From Rikenellaceae bacterium (GTDB taxonomy: Bacteria > Bacteroidota > Bacteroidia > Bacteroidales > UBA932): a DNA stretch of 7,786 nucleotides. The position numbers and the translations under genes were made by a program. Location: positions 1 to 7,786 of the forward strand of contig CAAGGO010000111.1 in NCBI GenBank assembly GCA_900769385.1, given 5' to 3'. Below, piece by piece: positions 1 to 6,025 of the stretch (position 1 is the stretch's first letter; every line of letters starts with the position of its first letter). The notes beneath the pieces are model-generated. The model saw only the letters and a list, made by a program, of their open reading frames with translations, made no database searches and was not told the origin of the DNA.

Positions 1-1
1 G

Positions 2-1453
2 AAAATAGTAAAACCTAACTTTAAGGCCTGGGGAAAAGGCTACGACCACGTATTTTTTCGCAACTGTGCAGCCAAGGTCACAGCAGATGGTATTAGCATC
101 AAGAAACATTCAGATTTGGACTGCTATATCTACAGCAAGAAGATTTTGGATTTTGATTTTGTGCCAGAAAAACCATTCTTTGAGATTCGTGAAAGCCGTG
201 AATATAAAAAACTAAAAAACCAGCTGGCAACTTGCCGCCCCCCTGCCCCCGAGTATTATAATATAAGAAAGGAAATTGACGCTCTGCGCGACATTGACAA
301 GTATGAAGTGTCTTTCACGAACTGGGACTGCACGTTTATGCGCTATCTCTATAATACAGGTAGGCAATATTGGAGGAAAGAAGAACTGGGTATAGCATTG
401 ACAGAAGATGAACGCAAAGAGGTGGACCTCCATTTCATCAACAAAGTCACAGCCCTGGGATATATGATGTATAAGTACAAAGAGAAAGGTACTGCATATG
501 GTGTATATGCGATGGAGATTGAACAGTCTGATGAAGGTGAACACAAAGGCGGTACCGGAAAATCAATGTATATGGATGCTGTCAGATGGATACGTAAAAG
601 CCAATATATAGAAGGACAACGCTTGAAACCAGATAGTGATGACTTTATGTTTGAGGGAGTGCAGCAAGGCATCACTGACTTTGTCAACTTTGATGACTTG
701 AGGGATACTGTTGACCTGCACAGGTTCCTAAATATCATCACAGGTGAAATGAAAGTCAATGCCAAATATGTGGCCGCTTTATCCTTAGACTATCTGGAAT
801 CTCCAAAGGTTGGATTTTCATCCAATCACGCCATAAAGAAATTTGATGCCTCTTTGAGAAGAAGAACCTGGTTCACGGCTTTCTCAGACTACTATCATCC
901 GGAGTCTCAGGATGGCAGTATGAGAAGACGCAGTCCATATGATGAATTCGGCAAAAACATACCTGATGACTATTCCACACAGGAAATGAATATGTTTTAC
1001 AATTTCTTGCTGCAGTGTCTCTCTACATATATACGGTTAAATGAGAAAATCCAACCACCAATGCAGCAGCTTGAAAGGAGAATGCTCCAACGAAGCTTGA
1101 CTGATGAATTTATCTACTGGGCAGATAACTACTTCTCAGAAGAACGTCTCAATACAGAAATTGACAGGGAAGTGGCATTTGAAGATTACAAACATAGTCT
1201 GAGTAAGAGAATTGCTGATACTGTAAAAGCTTCAACCTTCAGGAAGAAGGTAATTGATTATTGCCGATACAAAGCATATACCTTCAATCCGCCTCAGATG
1301 TTGAGAACTGCCACTGAAAAAGAAAGAAACGAGATCAGGAGAAAAATCAACGGAAAGGACTGCTACTTCTTTTACATTGCCACTGAAAAACTGCAGGAAG
1401 ATGATGTGAACATTCTACCAGTTGAAGATGATAAGCCTCCTTTCCCCTGTTAA
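2..1453 (+). CDS. Phage SF3 replicative helicase (primase-helicase-like), 5' truncated
   Basis: The frame is open to the left edge, so the true start lies outside the window; the TTG at 116 is only an internal codon. Seen: a Walker A motif GGTGKS at 548-565, a hydrophobic Walker B strand ending in DD (FVNFDD, 680-697), a motif C/sensor region with SSN around 818-826, and a basic RRR cluster about ten residues later that suits an arginine finger. This order is that of superfamily 3 helicases of the D5/VirE-like phage group, which unwind DNA at the element's own origin, often fused to an N-terminal primase. Any primase domain would lie upstream of the window. The C-terminal 150 residues are helical and charged, possibly a DNA-binding winged-helix region. 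The gene ends at a hairpin terminator and is followed by an iteron-like array, which fits a replication initiator beside its origin. Helicase class is confident; the exact subfamily is not. Confidence 0.85.
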   Translation, partial: KIVKPNFKAWGKGYDHVFFRNCAAKVTADGISIKKHSDLDCYIYSKKILDFDFVPEKPFFEIRESREYKKLKNQLATCRPPAPEYYNIRKEIDALRDIDKYEVSFTNWDCTFMRYLYNTGRQYWRKEELGIALTEDERKEVDLHFINKVTALGYMMYKYKEKGTAYGVYAMEIEQSDEGEHKGGTGKSMYMDAVRWIRKSQYIEGQRLKPDSDDFMFEGVQQGITDFVNFDDLRDTVDLHRFLNIITGEMKVNAKYVAALSLDYLESPKVGFSSNHAIKKFDASLRRRTWFTAFSDYYHPESQDGSMRRRSPYDEFGKNIPDDYSTQEMNMFYNFLLQCLSTYIRLNEKIQPPMQQLERRMLQRSLTDEFIYWADNYFSEERLNTEIDREVAFEDYKHSLSKRIADTVKASTFRKKVIDYCRYKAYTFNPPQMLRTATEKERNEIRRKINGKDCYFFYIATEKLQEDDVNILPVEDDKPPFPC

Positions 1454-1458
1454 AAAAT

Positions 1459-1489
1459 AAATAAGGCTCATTTTTGAGCTTTATTTTTT
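1459..1489 (+). terminator. Intrinsic terminator after the helicase gene
   Basis: An 11-bp stem (1459-1469 with 1476-1486) contains a single G-U pair and a 6-nt loop, and its 3' arm runs into a T tract ending at 1489. It starts 5 bases after the helicase stop codon. The stem is AT-rich except for its GCTC/GAGC core. It would end the replication transcript before the repeat region. Confidence 0.8.
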
Positions 1490-1590
1490 AAAGCATTGAT
1501 TTAAAAAAATAAAACTTTTCCTTTTTTCTTGACCTTTTGACGCCTTAAAGAGAAAAGAAGTAATAAATATCTGTAAATAAAATATTTATA

Positions 1591-1626
1591 AAGCGTCAAA
1601 ATAAGCGTCAAAATAAGCGTCAAAAA
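1591..1626 (+). repeat. Three tandem 12-bp iteron-like repeats (AAGCGTCAAAAT)
   Basis: Copies at 1591-1602, 1603-1614 and 1615-1626. The first two are identical and the third differs only at its last base. The core GCGTCAAA also occurs inverted at 1536-1543 (TTTGACGC) and as a back-to-back pair at 1788-1803. A 12-bp period is close to a helical turn, so bound proteins would line up on one face of the DNA, as at iteron origins. The flanks are extremely AT-rich, as in a DNA unwinding element. Confidence 0.75.
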
Positions 1627-1674
1627 AAAATGGCTGACATAAAAGAAGAAAAATAAAAAAAATAGTTTAAAAAA

Positions 1675-1728
1675 TTGACCGCATTGATATTCAGTGAGTT
1701 ACTTATGTTTTAGGAAATTTGCGGTCAA
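1675..1728. repeat. 9-bp inverted repeat with an iteron-like core
   Basis: TTGACCGCA at 1675-1683 and its exact reverse complement TGCGGTCAA at 1720-1728 are separated by 36 bp. The arm resembles the GCGTCAAA core with one extra G, so it may be a variant site for the same protein in opposed orientation. The spacing is too long for a tight hairpin. Confidence 0.6.
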
Positions 1729-1787
1729 AAGCCTTTTTCGCACTTTGACACCAATAAAACATTGTAAATCTTTTAATTACATATAGT

Positions 1788-1803
1788 GCGTCAAAGCGTC
1801 AAA
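1788..1803 (+). repeat. Paired GCGTCAAA cores just before the morphogenesis genes
   Basis: Two perfect copies of GCGTCAAA stand back to back (1788-1795 and 1796-1803) with an 8-bp period, unlike the 12-bp period of the upstream array. They end 32 bp before the ATG at 1836, where a promoter would be expected, so a bound protein could also control transcription of the downstream genes. Confidence 0.55.
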
Positions 1804-1835
1804 TAATTGGGAGACAAAAGGAAAATTAAAATGTT

Positions 1836-2078
1836 ATGGAAAACGAACAAAAAAAATACCCATACAAGCACGAACAGTTCTCGGGAATCTGGATATATGA
1901 CAAGCTGCCACCGAATATGAGAAAAGCGAAGCCGAATGAGATATATCCTGGAAAGAGTGTAATGTATAACTCGCTGGTGGAACCATCTGAGTGGATAGCG
2001 CAACAGGTGAGACCAGCACACCTGAAGGACTTCCGCCGGGCAGCAGCTGCCGGACGGATATATATCCAGGACAAGTGA
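1836..2078 (+). CDS. Small hypothetical phage protein (80 aa)
   Basis: I do not recognise a named family. The protein is rich in charged and aromatic residues, with a tyrosine-rich N terminus (YPYKHEQFSGIWIYDKLPP) and a C-terminal stretch ending RAAAAGRIYIQDK. It has no signal peptide and no membrane segment. The ATG at 1836 is preceded by an A-rich leader with an AAAGGAA stretch about 11 bases upstream. An ATG at 1831 is in another frame. It is the first gene after the origin-like repeat region, 35 bp before the next gene, so it probably begins the morphogenesis transcript. A role in head or tail assembly is guessed from position only. It also has a long overlapping antisense reading frame, which I take to be a shadow. 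Confidence 0.7.
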   Translation: MENEQKKYPYKHEQFSGIWIYDKLPPNMRKAKPNEIYPGKSVMYNSLVEPSEWIAQQVRPAHLKDFRRAAAAGRIYIQDK

Positions 2079-2113
2079 CCTTTATTGTTTCACATATCAT
2101 AACAACCTTTGCA

Positions 2114-2641
2114 ATGGAAGAAATTATTGAAGTAGATGTTAAAGTAGGGACACTCCTGAAGGAGTTTGTTGTAAGTGCCAACGGATCCGACCTGCTTATG
2201 CCACAGAAGGATGACGTGTTGTGGTGCATATGCAAACAGAACCTGCAGACTGCTCCACCTGTGCCTGTAATAATAAAAGACAGGACAGAATACATACGTA
2301 TTGCTCTGGTGCAGACAGAAAGCAGCTCAAGCACATACAACATATACAGGCAGAAGAACACAAGGATAAACACCCTCTTCCGCAACTACTTCAATGAAGA
2401 CGGGCAGGCACGCATCTGTACACATCTGATGAAGATATACCACAGCACATTTATTGTGTATATGGAATCTCACCTGCAGGCTAACCCTGATATACAGATA
2501 AAGCAGGCCATTGCCAACTTCCTTACTGCTTACAACATAATTATGGACTACATCACTTATGAAGCACTGCGGAAGTACTGGTACCGGCATCAGAAGAGAA
2601 AGGAAAAAAGTGGGGAGAACAGGATGCAGAGCCTGCTGTAA
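2114..2641 (+). CDS. Conserved-type phage protein of unknown function (175 aa)
   Basis: The frame is open from 1991, but an upstream start would overlap the preceding gene, and the residues there look non-coding. The ATG at 2114 gives a natural N terminus (MEEIIEVDVKVG) and follows the preceding stop by 35 bp, so I chose it. The first 80 residues look like mixed strands and turns (DVLWCICKQ, YIRIALVQ). Residues 80-160 are mostly helical, with TLFRNYFNEDGQ and IKQAIANFLTAYNIIMDYI, and the tail is strongly basic (YRHQKRKEKSGENR). There is no signal peptide. The style and place suit a small morphogenesis protein of Bacteroidota phages, but I cannot name a domain. Confidence 0.75.
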   Translation: MEEIIEVDVKVGTLLKEFVVSANGSDLLMPQKDDVLWCICKQNLQTAPPVPVIIKDRTEYIRIALVQTESSSSTYNIYRQKNTRINTLFRNYFNEDGQARICTHLMKIYHSTFIVYMESHLQANPDIQIKQAIANFLTAYNIIMDYITYEALRKYWYRHQKRKEKSGENRMQSLL

Positions 2642-2655
2642 GTAACGCTGTTACT
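2641..2655. promoter_or_regulatory. Short perfect hairpin, possible operator
   Basis: AGTAAC-GCT-GTTACT forms a perfect 6-bp stem with a 3-nt loop, beginning at the last base of the preceding stop codon. It is followed by an A run, not a T run, so it is not a normal terminator on the + strand. The left half of a 15-bp direct repeat starts inside it. Confidence 0.4.
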
Positions 2656-2704
2656 GTCACAAAAAAAATGATGTAAAACAATAAAAATCAACGCTGTTCG
2701 TGTC
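2644..2704 (+). repeat. Pair of 15-bp direct repeats 46 bp apart
   Basis: AACGCTGTTACTGTC at 2644-2658 and AACGCTGTTCGTGTC at 2690-2704 match at 13 of 15 bases. Both lie in the 95-bp gap between the 175-aa and 144-aa genes, with an A-rich spacer between them. They could be a protein-binding pair, or remnants of a duplication or recombination at a module boundary. Confidence 0.55.
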
Positions 2705-2723
2705 CCAATTTTTGGGCGTTTTT
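2690..2723 (+). terminator. Possible weak terminator before the 144-aa gene
   Basis: CCCAA at 2704-2708 pairs with TTGGG at 2712-2716 around a TTT loop. Outer AACG (2690-2693) can pair with CGTT (2717-2720), and TTTTT ends at 2723. The continuous inner stem is only 5 bp, so termination is likely partial. It ends 13 bases before the next ATG. Confidence 0.4.
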
Positions 2724-2736
2724 AACTTCTATTTCC

Positions 2737-3171
2737 ATGAAAATCGGCATCAAAAAACTTGAAATTGTAGAACTGTCGGGAGTGAATGACTTCTCATTCT
2801 TCTCACCTGGCAGTGCAATACCTGTTGCGCAGTTTATAACAGGCCCAAGAACCGGAATCCATTTCACCCCTGGAACAGGGACATTTGAAGAGAGCTGGCC
2901 GGAAGATACAGGGGGACTTCTTTCAGAAGTCATCATCACAGTTGTTAACAGGCAACAGAAAGACAACGTTGACAACATGCTCACAAGGGCACAGTTCTCA
3001 GACAAGGTGGCCATAGTAACCTTGATGGACGGCCGCGTGAAGATTGTGGGCAGTAAAGCATTCCCGGCAAAAATGACTGTATCCAACAGCATATCATCAT
3101 TTGATTCCTCCGACAAGACCTGCGAGATAAGCTGCCGTTCACCTCACGGAAGCTTCTCCGCACAACAGTAG
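2737..3171 (+). CDS. Putative virion or assembly protein (144 aa), family unrecognised
   Basis: The protein reads as a compact beta-rich domain: alternating hydrophobic strands (LSEVIITVV at about 62-70, VAIVTLMDGRVKIVGS at about 91-106), glycine- and proline-rich turns near 35-60, and a serine-rich C terminus. It has no signal peptide, no membrane segment and no catalytic motif that I recognise. The pattern of a strand pair, DGR turn, then GS and FPA recalls small structural proteins in Bacteroidota phages, but I cannot assign a domain. Position directly before the head protease favours a head or connector role. The ATG at 2737 follows an AT-rich leader without a Shine-Dalgarno site. The gene is separated from its upstream neighbour by a repeat and hairpin cluster, so it may begin its own transcript. 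Confidence 0.7.
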   Translation: MKIGIKKLEIVELSGVNDFSFFSPGSAIPVAQFITGPRTGIHFTPGTGTFEESWPEDTGGLLSEVIITVVNRQQKDNVDNMLTRAQFSDKVAIVTLMDGRVKIVGSKAFPAKMTVSNSISSFDSSDKTCEISCRSPHGSFSAQQ

Positions 3172-3219
3172 TCCTTTGTTACGCCTGCAGGGAGTGCCAT
3201 TTTTGTACAAAACGCAAAA

Positions 3220-4446
3220 ATGAACTACGCATTTCTTTCACATATCCTGGCAGGCCAGTGGATGATGACTCCAGAAACAGCTCTTGCTTCACAGCAACTA
3301 CTGCGCGGTATGCTACAGGGCCTGCAGATGGAGAAAGGTGACGAAGATCCTTCCACAATTCCATTTATGGTAACGATGGAGGGAGCCACCAGAGAATCTA
3401 ATTCCTCTTCCAGCGAGGAAAAATTCATATCGGTAATTACACTTTCCGGAACAGTACTCAAACATGACGGATATTGTGGCGCTGTAGGAACTCGGACGCT
3501 TGCTGCACGTTTCCGACAGGCTGATGAAGATCCTGCAGTGCTTGGCCACATATTCAGAATTGAATCCGGTGGCGGACTAGCAGCTGCTGTTCCTGAAATG
3601 GCTGATACGCTGGAGGCATTGAAGAAACCGGTGGTGGCATGGGTAGATGGCCTGTGCGGTTCTGCTGCATACTACATCGCATCATACTGTAAACAGATCA
3701 TAGCATCACACAAAGAAGACCAGATTGGCTGTATTGGTGTGATGATTGGCCTGCAGGATTATGAAGAGTACCACAAGAGCAGTAACGGCCTAGTGACAGC
3801 ACGCATATATTCTTCCCTTTCAAATGAGAAGAACAGAGCGTATGAAGAGGCCCTGAAAGGCAACTTCAACCTCATACGTGAAACAACACTGGACCCTATG
3901 GCCCAGCAGTTCCAGGAGGACGTTAAAAACAACAGGCCGGATGTAAAAGCTGAGCACCTGCAGGGAAGGACCTACAGGGCAGAAGATGTTACCGGCTCCC
4001 TTATAGATTCAATTGGGCCAATGCAGAGCGCCATAGATGCTGTTATAGCCCTTGCTGAAAACAATAACCATAATACCAATTCAACAATGGAGAACTACCA
4101 AAACTTGCAAGCTCTTGAGGGCGTTGGCGCTCTTGAGCAGGATGCAGATGGTATGGTGACTTTGAACGCCGAGCAGTTGCAGGCCATTGACACAGCACTG
4201 GCTGACAACGCAACCATCGCACAGGAAAGGGACAACCTGCAGAACCAGGTTACCGAAAGAGACAACACCATTGCAGAGAGGGATACTACAATCACCTCAA
4301 TGCAGGAGCGCATTACAGAGCTTGAGGCTCTTGTTAAAAATGATGATGAGGGAGCAGAGGATCCTGCTTCCGCAATTGTCGGAGAGGCTAAAGAGGAGTA
4401 CAACCCTATGGCTGCATGTATGGAACACATTAAAAACTTTTCATAA
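3220..4446 (+). CDS. Phage head maturation protease (S49/ClpP-like) with C-terminal scaffold region
   Basis: Residues 65-280 form a ClpP/SppA-fold peptidase. A glycine-rich oxyanion segment (ESGGG, 115-119) precedes a hydrophobic strand and GLCGSAAYYIAS (144-155), where Ser148 is the likely nucleophile. About 55 residues on, IYSSLSNEKN (196-205) supplies Lys204 as the probable general base, as in the S49 Ser-Lys dyad of lambda C-type proteases. A low-complexity linker (NNNHNTNST, 281-289) leads into a Q/E/T-rich heptad-like coiled coil (about 318-372) and an acidic tail, typical of fused scaffolds. The protein would guide capsid assembly and then cleave the scaffold or itself inside the prohead. 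The ATG at 3220 sits in an A-rich leader, and the major capsid gene starts 3 bp after its stop. An in-frame internal start at 4087 may give the scaffold alone. The fold assignment is confident. Confidence 0.9.
   Translation: MNYAFLSHILAGQWMMTPETALASQQLLRGMLQGLQMEKGDEDPSTIPFMVTMEGATRESNSSSSEEKFISVITLSGTVLKHDGYCGAVGTRTLAARFRQADEDPAVLGHIFRIESGGGLAAAVPEMADTLEALKKPVVAWVDGLCGSAAYYIASYCKQIIASHKEDQIGCIGVMIGLQDYEEYHKSSNGLVTARIYSSLSNEKNRAYEEALKGNFNLIRETTLDPMAQQFQEDVKNNRPDVKAEHLQGRTYRAEDVTGSLIDSIGPMQSAIDAVIALAENNNHNTNSTMENYQNLQALEGVGALEQDADGMVTLNAEQLQAIDTALADNATIAQERDNLQNQVTERDNTIAERDTTITSMQERITELEALVKNDDEGAEDPASAIVGEAKEEYNPMAACMEHIKNFS
4087..4446 (+). CDS. Possible nested in-frame scaffold protein (119 aa)
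   Basis: Met290 of the protease gene (ATG at 4087) lies exactly at the junction between the asparagine-rich linker and the scaffold region. The leader in front of it is A/C-rich with few G residues, as is common at Bacteroidota translation starts. The product would begin MENYQNLQALEGVGALEQ and carry the whole coiled coil and acidic tail but no protease domain. In lambda, Nu3 is made this way from within C. No Shine-Dalgarno site is visible, so independent initiation is an inference. Confidence 0.45.
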   Translation: MENYQNLQALEGVGALEQDADGMVTLNAEQLQAIDTALADNATIAQERDNLQNQVTERDNTIAERDTTITSMQERITELEALVKNDDEGAEDPASAIVGEAKEEYNPMAACMEHIKNFS

Positions 4447-4448
4447 AT

Positions 4449-5414
4449 ATGGCAGAAGTAACTAAACTCAACATCGCATCTGCTCTTGTAGGCTCTGGCC
4501 ACAAGTACAGAAAAGAAATGCTCAGCATGCCGATTGCCGGCATCCAGCACATGTTGGCTCATATGAGCCTACGCACAGGCATCCGTGGTAAAGAGAGCGT
4601 TGGCTCGCTTGTATCCAAGGCTCAGCTACGTCCTTACAGAACAGCCAAGGATGCAACCGACTCTACTACAATGGTAGCACGCACCATTGAGACTTTCTTG
4701 ATGGATCTTGTGGAGGAGTTTGACCCTTCATCAGTATATGACACTGTGTATGGTGAGGCAATTGCCAAAAACATCAAAGACCTGAACATCGTGAAGTCTG
4801 TTGCTATGGAGATTGTGCGCCAGAGCACAGAGAACCTCGCTGATGCTGTATTCTCTGCTAAATACAATCCAGCAGGAAGCACCACAATGGAGGGATTCAA
4901 CGGCCTTGACACAATCATTGAGACTGCAAAAACTAACGGTGAGATTGCTACAGGGAAAAACAACCTCACTGTTCTTTCTGCAATTGACTCAACAAATGCA
5001 GGTGACGTCCTCCTTGACCTTTACCGAGCATTGCCTAAAGCAATGAAGAGGGGCAGAAAAGGCCTCAAATTGTTCTGCCCATCATCAATTAAGGATGCTT
5101 ATGAGGACTGGTGCCTACAGAACATGGGTGCTGTTGCGTACAACACCAACTTTGAGAAGAAGACCGTTCACGGTACAGAGGGCAAACTTGAACTTGTTGG
5201 CCTATCTGAGATGGAGGATGTGAAGAACATGTTCATCACAACCAGACAGAACGTGCTTATCGGCTGCGACCAGATGTCTGACGTGGAGGATGCAAGAATC
5301 CGCGAGTGCGACAACCCTAAAGTTGTTCAGATCTTTATGAAAATGTATTTCGGTACCGACTTTGCCACAGTGGACTCTCGTATGTTCCAGGCATACCAGT
5401 TGGCAACCGAGTAA
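4449..5414 (+). CDS. HK97-fold major capsid protein
   Basis: At 321 residues, this has the length and layout of an HK97-fold capsid subunit. The N-terminal 40 residues are helical (MLSMPIAGIQHMLAHMS). Residues 50-75 (VSKAQLRPYRTAKDATDSTT) suit the extended E-loop, and a helical region (DLVEEFDPSSVYDTVYGEAI) follows as in the P-domain spine. The A-domain contains LKLFCPSSIKDAYEDW (207-222). The C-terminal part carries the strand signature of this fold: MFITTRQNVLIGCDQMSDVE (261-280), then VVQIFMKMYFGTDFATVDSRM (292-312). The last 12 residues are a short tail. The gene starts 3 bp after the protease/scaffold stop, so the two are almost certainly co-transcribed and translationally coupled. Codon use is smoother than in the neighbours, as expected for the most abundant virion protein. 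The fold is confident; the subfamily is not. Confidence 0.88.
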   Translation: MAEVTKLNIASALVGSGHKYRKEMLSMPIAGIQHMLAHMSLRTGIRGKESVGSLVSKAQLRPYRTAKDATDSTTMVARTIETFLMDLVEEFDPSSVYDTVYGEAIAKNIKDLNIVKSVAMEIVRQSTENLADAVFSAKYNPAGSTTMEGFNGLDTIIETAKTNGEIATGKNNLTVLSAIDSTNAGDVLLDLYRALPKAMKRGRKGLKLFCPSSIKDAYEDWCLQNMGAVAYNTNFEKKTVHGTEGKLELVGLSEMEDVKNMFITTRQNVLIGCDQMSDVEDARIRECDNPKVVQIFMKMYFGTDFATVDSRMFQAYQLATE

Positions 5415-5417
5415 TAT

Positions 5418-5423
5418 AGGAGG
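5418..5423 (+). promoter_or_regulatory. Canonical Shine-Dalgarno site (AGGAGG)
   Basis: A perfect AGGAGG sits 8 bases before the ATG at 5432 and begins 4 bases after the capsid stop codon. Most starts in this window lack such a site, as is usual in Bacteroidota, so its presence suggests strong translation of the downstream virion protein. Confidence 0.75.
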
Positions 5424-5431
5424 ATACTACT

Positions 5432-6025
5432 ATGACAGTTAAAATTGCAAACCTGGATTTCAAATCAGGCAAACCAAATCCTTCAGGCATCCTTCCTATT
5501 GCATACGCAATTAAGAAGAGCCTGATTACATCCTGGCCAACAATAGTGGATGACCCGGAGGATGCAGATGCTACCCTTGCCAGCATGGTAAACTATGAAG
5601 GGGACTTCGTCCTTGCAGAGGGTGCAACATTCATCAGCATCTACTCTACCCACGGAAAGGGTAAAGCATACTGGGAGGCACAGGGTGAGGCTGACTGCAA
5701 GTCGTACATCAATAAGGCAACATTGTCGTTCCCTTCAATTGATGACAACTCAAGAGGCTACGCCAAAATGGTGGTGAACGATGACTACGTTTATATAGTG
5801 CCTGCACCTGGAAATAAATTCCACGTTATCGGCCATCAGGACTACCCTACCCTTTCAAGTGTTAACGGTGATACCGGCGATGCTGCCACTTCAGCACACG
5901 GTCTGACAATCAATGTTGAGTGTACTGACACAACTCCACTCCCTTGCTATACAGGAGAGTTGAAGCTGACAGACAAGACCATTGACTGTGCAACTGGAGC
6001 CGAGACACCTAATACAGGCGCGTAA
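5432..6025 (+). CDS. Putative major virion protein (capsid decoration or tail-tube-like, 197 aa)
   Basis: The sequence is beta-rich, acidic and free of signal peptide or membrane segments. Strand-like blocks include GDFVLAEGATFISIYST (57-73), a strand pair around YINKATLSFPS (92-102), AKMVVNDDYVYIVPAPGNKFHVIG (111-134), and a C-terminal domain with LTINVECTDTTPLPCYTGEL (158-177). The tail is Thr/Gly-rich. This style, together with a consensus ribosome binding site directly behind the major capsid gene, points to a protein made in many copies, such as a capsid decoration or tail-tube subunit. I do not recognise a named family. The ATG at 5432 is fixed by the AGGAGG site. The stop overlaps the next start by one base (TAATG), indicating translational coupling. 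Confidence 0.72.
   Translation: MTVKIANLDFKSGKPNPSGILPIAYAIKKSLITSWPTIVDDPEDADATLASMVNYEGDFVLAEGATFISIYSTHGKGKAYWEAQGEADCKSYINKATLSFPSIDDNSRGYAKMVVNDDYVYIVPAPGNKFHVIGHQDYPTLSSVNGDTGDAATSAHGLTINVECTDTTPLPCYTGELKLTDKTIDCATGAETPNTGA

Larger units (their letters stand above)
1454..1835. other. AT-rich intergenic region, candidate replication origin or control region
   Basis: About 380 bp without a credible gene, much more AT-rich than its flanks, with long A and T runs. It holds the helicase terminator, a three-copy 12-bp tandem array, single and paired copies of the core GCGTCAAA, and a 9-bp inverted repeat carrying the related core GCGGTCAA. Phage and satellite replication initiators often act on iterons beside their own gene (SaPI rep genes, lambda O), so an origin downstream of the helicase is a reasonable inference. 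A repressor or activator operator array driving the genes at 1836 onward is the main alternative. I found no DnaA box and no exact TAnnTTTG promoter element here. Confidence 0.5.

Noticed and set aside
116..118. TTG at 116 as the helicase start
   Set aside because: The same frame is open to the first base of the window with protein-like sequence, so the gene is simply cut by the window edge.
238..250. C runs (six and five C) in the helicase gene as a second slippage site
   Set aside because: The frame passes through both runs intact (RPPAPE) and they are shorter and interrupted, so there is no sign of a frame switch.
1591..1626. Short tandem repeats as a CRISPR array
   Set aside because: The units are 12 bp with no spacers between them and no cas genes are nearby, so iteron or operator repeats fit better.
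1991..2113. Upstream extension of the 175-aa gene to an ATG at 1991
   Set aside because: It would overlap the 80-aa gene by almost 90 bp, and its residues (rich in P, S, G, T) differ from the rest of the protein. The ATG at 2114 gives a natural start.
1834..2385. Long minus-strand frame (183 aa) opposite the first two small genes
   Set aside because: It spans two + strand genes that have better starts and composition, and its Cys/Ser-rich translation has no recognisable domain. It is best explained as a shadow.
4095..4562. Minus-strand frame of 155 aa over the scaffold region
   Set aside because: It is antisense to the coiled-coil region and the capsid gene start. Its Ser/Ala/Cys-rich residues are what reversed Glu/Gln/Thr codons produce.
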